Part shown: positions 60,299 through 64,000 of the stretch, piece by piece | Layout: each line of letters begins with the position of its first letter | Position numbering within the stretch: position 1 is the first letter of the stretch | From: Kribbella aluminosa | Lineage (GTDB): Bacteria > Actinomycetota > Actinomycetes > Propionibacteriales > Kribbellaceae | Assembly (NCBI RefSeq): GCF_017876295.1 | Contig: NZ_JAGINT010000002.1 | Coordinates: forward strand, 3,038,001-3,102,000 | Length of the DNA: 64,000 nucleotides | Reading direction: 5' to 3' | Notes under the pieces: generated by a model | Database searches by the model: none | What the model saw: the letters and a program-made list of their open reading frames with translations, nothing else | Told to the model about the DNA's origin: nothing | Made by a program: the position numbers and the translations under genes

Positions 60299-61974
60299 CG
60301 GAAACAGTGGATACGGTCGAGACGCCCGCCCGGGCGGAGACCGATGTCCTGACGAAGATTGACGCGCTCGAGGTAGCGGCCAAGGCAGCGGACGGCCGGC
60401 TGGACCCGGTGGTGCTCACCGAAGCCGCGCAGATCGTCGACCGCGCCGGGCAACGGCTGCGGATGTCGGGCGACCTGACGGTGGTGGCGCTCGCCGGTGC
60501 GACCGGCTCCGGGAAGTCGTCGCTGTTCAACGCGCTGACCGGGCTCGACCTGGCCGCGATCGGAACCCGCCGGCCGACCAGCTCGATGCCGCTCGCCTGC
60601 GTCTGGGGTGACGAACCCTCCGGTGAGGTCCTGAGCTGGCTGGGTATTCCGCGACGGCACCAGGTCCAGCACCGCAGCTCGCTCGAGGACGCGCACTCCG
60701 AAGACCTGGACGGCCTGGTCCTGCTGGATCTTCCCGACCACGACTCGACCGAGGTCGAGCACCGGCTGATCGTCGACCGCCTCGTCGAGCTGGTCGACCT
60801 GCTGATCTGGGTGGTGGACCCGCAGAAGTACGCCGATGCGGCGCTGCACAACCGGTACATCAAACCGTTCGCCTCGCATTCCGGGGTGATGGTGTTCGCG
60901 CTGAACCACATCGACAAGCTGACGCCGGAGCAGCGGAAGAGCTGCCTCGAAGACCTCGACAGGCTGATCAAGTCGGACGGTCTCAAGTCGCCGACGATCG
61001 TTGCTACCTCGGCGGTCAGCGGTGACGGGCTGGAAGAGATTCGCTCCTTGCTGGTCAAGCGGGTCAGCAACAAGCGCTCCGCGCGGGAGCGGCTCGCGGC
61101 CGACGTCGACCGGGTTTCGGATCGGATGGCGAGTCAGTGCGGCAGTGCGAAGACTCCGGAGATCGCCGAGGCCGACGTCACCGAGCTCGTCGAGTCGCTG
61201 TCGGACGCGAGCGGGCTGACGGTGGTGTCGGATGCCGTCCGGCGCTCGTACCTCCAGCGCGCCGGCGCGGCGACGGGATGGCCGTTGACGAAGTGGCTCG
61301 GGCGGTTCCGGCCGGATCCGTTGCGGCGGCTGCACGGCGACCAGGTGTCTCGCGAGCAGGGCAAGGCGTTGCGTAAGTCGGCGTCCAGTGAGGTTGCGAT
61401 CGCGCGGTCTTCGTTGCCTGCGGCAACTCCGGTGCAGCGCGCCCGGATGGATGCCGCGGTGCGCACGATCACGAACAAGGCCGCCGATGGTTTGTCGCGG
61501 CCGTGGGCGGACTCGGTACGGACGGCGATCCGGCGGCGCGAGGAGTCGCTCGGGGACGAGCTCGACCAGGCGGTCGCGCGGACCGACCTCGGGGTGTCCG
61601 GCACTCCGGGCTGGTGGAGTTTCGCCCGGATCGTCCAGTGGCTGCTGTTCCTGGTGACGCTCGGTGGTGCCGCGTGGCTGATCGCCTTGCTGGTAACGCG
61701 AATCGCGCACCTGAACGATCCGCCGCTGCCGGAGTGGAACGGCATCCCGTACGCCTGGATCATGCTGGTCGGTGGTGCCGTCCTGGGATTGGTGCTCGCC
61801 TTCCTCTGCCGGGTCTTCGCTACCAATGGGGCGCTGCGGCGCTCCCGGCAGGTGTCGAAGGCGCTCCGTGAAGAGCTGGAGAAGGTTGCCGACAGCCACG
61901 TTGTGGCGCCGGCGCGCGACGAGCTCGCGGCGTACACCAAGTGCCGCGACAGCCTGGCCACCGCTCGCCGGTAA
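60295..61974 (+). CDS. YfjP-type membrane GTPase
   Basis: The protein has 559 residues: G1 ALAGATGSGKSSLFNALTGL at about 63-82, G2 RRPTSS, G3 LLDLPDHDST, G4 NHID, plus the helical region to 430 and two C-terminal membrane helices (about 447-470 and 490-515). It is coupled to the preceding GTPase by a GTGA overlap; the pair likely forms a heteromeric membrane GTPase, as dynamin-like proteins often do. The substrate and role (division, stress, membrane remodelling) are not shown by the sequence. Confidence 0.88.
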   Translation: MTETVDTVETPARAETDVLTKIDALEVAAKAADGRLDPVVLTEAAQIVDRAGQRLRMSGDLTVVALAGATGSGKSSLFNALTGLDLAAIGTRRPTSSMPLACVWGDEPSGEVLSWLGIPRRHQVQHRSSLEDAHSEDLDGLVLLDLPDHDSTEVEHRLIVDRLVELVDLLIWVVDPQKYADAALHNRYIKPFASHSGVMVFALNHIDKLTPEQRKSCLEDLDRLIKSDGLKSPTIVATSAVSGDGLEEIRSLLVKRVSNKRSARERLAADVDRVSDRMASQCGSAKTPEIAEADVTELVESLSDASGLTVVSDAVRRSYLQRAGAATGWPLTKWLGRFRPDPLRRLHGDQVSREQGKALRKSASSEVAIARSSLPAATPVQRARMDAAVRTITNKAADGLSRPWADSVRTAIRRREESLGDELDQAVARTDLGVSGTPGWWSFARIVQWLLFLVTLGGAAWLIALLVTRIAHLNDPPLPEWNGIPYAWIMLVGGAVLGLVLAFLCRVFATNGALRRSRQVSKALREELEKVADSHVVAPARDELAAYTKCRDSLATARR

Positions 61975-62006
61975 GGCGAACGGCGGACGGCGTGCGCTCC
62001 GAAGGG

Positions 62007-62624
62007 TCAGAGTTCGGCGTCGGGCGCGTACTGCGACATCGAGATCTTGGCGGCGTTGAGGAGGTCCTCCTCGGTGGTGGTGCCGGAGGCGCGGACGGCG
62101 TCGATCCAGGCGCGGACGCAGTGCTCGTTGTACTTGACGACCTCGGCGGAGTTGGCCATTGCGGTCGGGTCCGCGTCTGCCGGGAGCTCGCCGGTGACGT
62201 AGAGCGCGAGGCCTAGCAGGCCGCCGTCCCATCCGGGGCCGACCCAGAGGGCGCCGGCGCCGCCGGGGGCTGGTGCCTCGTCCATCGAGTGTTCGAGTTC
62301 GAGATCGGTCGAGACGTCCGCGCCGGGGAGCAGCCGCAGTTCGAGCAGGCTGTTCGGGCCGCCGAAGGTCACCTTGAAGCGCTTCGGGGGATCGCATTCG
62401 AGGATCTCGCCGCCGGCGTTGCCCTCCAGCTGGAACGAGCCGCCGACCTGCAGGTCGCCGCTGACCGGCATGAACCAGCGGCGCATCCGCTCCGGGTCCG
62501 TCAGGGCGTCCCAGACCTCCGCCGGCTCGGCCCGGTAGGTACGGCGCATCAGCACCGTCACGGTCTCGCCGGTCCGGCTGACCTCGCGCTGGACCGCGTT
62601 GAGGTGCTCGAGGATGTCGATCAC
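62007..62624 (-). CDS. SRPBCC/AHSA1-domain protein
   Basis: The protein has 205 residues and an AHSA1-type START-like fold: RRTYRAEPAEVWDALTDPER, MRRWFMPVSGD, and a long C-terminal helix. Such proteins bind hydrophobic ligands or act as regulators. The start is GTG at 62624 behind GGGAACT. An AT-rich TTATATAA lies about 60 bases upstream and may belong to its promoter. Confidence 0.85.
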   Translation of the reverse strand: MIDILEHLNAVQREVSRTGETVTVLMRRTYRAEPAEVWDALTDPERMRRWFMPVSGDLQVGGSFQLEGNAGGEILECDPPKRFKVTFGGPNSLLELRLLPGADVSTDLELEHSMDEAPAPGGAGALWVGPGWDGGLLGLALYVTGELPADADPTAMANSAEVVKYNEHCVRAWIDAVRASGTTTEEDLLNAAKISMSQYAPDAEL

Positions 62625-62705
62625 GGGTAGTTCCCTCTTCTGGTCGGCTGCTGGGTAGGTCCCCAGAATGCCGATCAGGGCTTATATAAGTCAACGATGA
62701 GATAG

Positions 62706-63197
62706 TCATGCCGCCTCCGCGGCCGGGTGTTCCGCGGCGAGGGGCAGCGGGGTCGCGGAGAACTCGTCGGGCGGAAACGGCGTGGCGGTCACTTCGGGTG
62801 CCTGTCGGGCAGATTCGAACGATTCGGAGCGCGGTGCGTTCTTGCGGAACGCCGCAGTACCGCGACTGAGATCGTGGCCGAGGGAGAAGGCCTCGAGAAT
62901 GACGCGGCTGCGTTGTTCGCCGGAGTCGTCTGTCCATTCGTGGGTCCTGAGGCGGCCGGTGACGATGACCGGATGGCCGATCCCGATCGATTCGAAGACG
63001 TTGCGGGCCAGCGCTCGCCAGCACTCGACCGTGTACCAGGTGGTCGGCTTGTCCACGTAGGTGTTCAGGGCCTTCTCGAACTGGCGTGGGGTCGAGGCGA
63101 GCCGGAAGCTGACCTGTGGAGTCTGCCGGAGCTCTTTGAAGTCTGGCTCGCTGCCGATCCTGCCCACGACTGTGATGTAGGTGTCGCCGAGGCTCAT
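62706..63197 (-). CDS. ssb: single-stranded DNA-binding protein
   Basis: The protein has 163 residues with an OB fold: MSLGDTYITVVGRIGSEPDF, SFRLASTPRQFEK, TTWYTVECWRALARNVFESI, VIVTGRLRTHEWTDDSGEQR. The acidic C-terminal tip typical of E. coli SSB is absent; the tail is Ala/Pro-rich and ends AAEAA. The ATG at 63197 has GGAAGG upstream. It is divergent from ettA. It may be a second SSB besides the rpsF-linked one. Confidence 0.9.
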   Translation of the reverse strand: MSLGDTYITVVGRIGSEPDFKELRQTPQVSFRLASTPRQFEKALNTYVDKPTTWYTVECWRALARNVFESIGIGHPVIVTGRLRTHEWTDDSGEQRSRVILEAFSLGHDLSRGTAAFRKNAPRSESFESARQAPEVTATPFPPDEFSATPLPLAAEHPAAEAA

Positions 63198-63327
63198 GGT
63201 GGGTGCCTTCCGTTCGCGGTTGTCGACGGAGAAGGTGCACCGATCGGGGGGTGATCGGGCGGATGATGTTCGGGCCTGTGGACGACCGGTTGGGAAACGG
63301 GTAGGCGGAGCACATAGGCTCTGCGGT

Positions 63328-64000
<673 letters not shown>

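Overview
The window is high-GC actinobacterial DNA. The gene set (a TIGR03086-type protein, a SigE-like ECF sigma factor, orn beside tRNA-His, paired GTPases next to ssb and ettA) and the codon usage suggest a Propionibacteriales relative such as Kribbella. That placement is inferred from gene content, not from a marker-gene comparison.

Bases 1 to about 30,115 are the right-hand part of an integrative and conjugative element (ICE) inserted at the 3' end of tRNA-Lys(CTT). Reading inward from the left edge there is a type IV secretion operon: a VirB8-like anchor, a VirB1-like hydrolase, a DUF6112 pilin-like protein, a VirB6-like channel, a SCO6880-type protein, a VirB4-like ATPase and the VirD4-like coupling protein. 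Unknown accessory genes follow. Next comes a MobF relaxase-helicase on the minus strand, with a small zinc-finger protein overlapping its start and a divergent intergenic region that is the best oriT candidate. Then come further mobilisation-type genes, an ArdC-like antirestriction protein and an excisionase-like HTH protein. From 18 to 28.4 kb is a cargo block rich in regulators: two HTH proteins with degenerate phospholipase-D-like domains, a stand-alone and a full-length XRE regulator, two TPR regulators, a phosphotransferase, a TrmO-type enzyme, several very small proteins and a 384-residue protein of unknown function. The element ends with a tyrosine integrase that carries an XRE-type HTH domain inserted in its catalytic domain. 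The left end of the element lies outside the window.

Bases 30,116 to 64,000 are chromosomal: tRNA-Lys; a TenA/FAD-oxidoreductase pair; a PLP enzyme; a run of broken genes (ankyrin lipoprotein, SMP-30-like protein, sensor kinase, sigma-linked membrane protein); a response regulator; a CDF transporter; a MarC protein; an ECF sigma factor; a minisatellite; tRNA-His; orn; small enzymes; a cold-shock protein; LacI-, GntR- and AraC-type regulators with visible operators; remnants of YdcF and acyltransferase genes; a DnaN-type clamp; tRNA-Arg; a PrsW-type protease with a collagen-like tail; two GTPases, the first with a disordered N-terminus of about 900 residues; an SRPBCC protein; SSB; and the start of ettA.

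The least ordinary items are the HTH-containing integrase, the convergent HTH/PLD-like regulator pair with shared upstream GGACATTT sites, a start-proximal CGTTGAGC motif and a repeated GGTCCCGAAC box in the ICE, the divergent hairpin-rich region by the relaxase, the decaying chromosomal genes at 34 to 41 kb, and the giant disordered GTPase.
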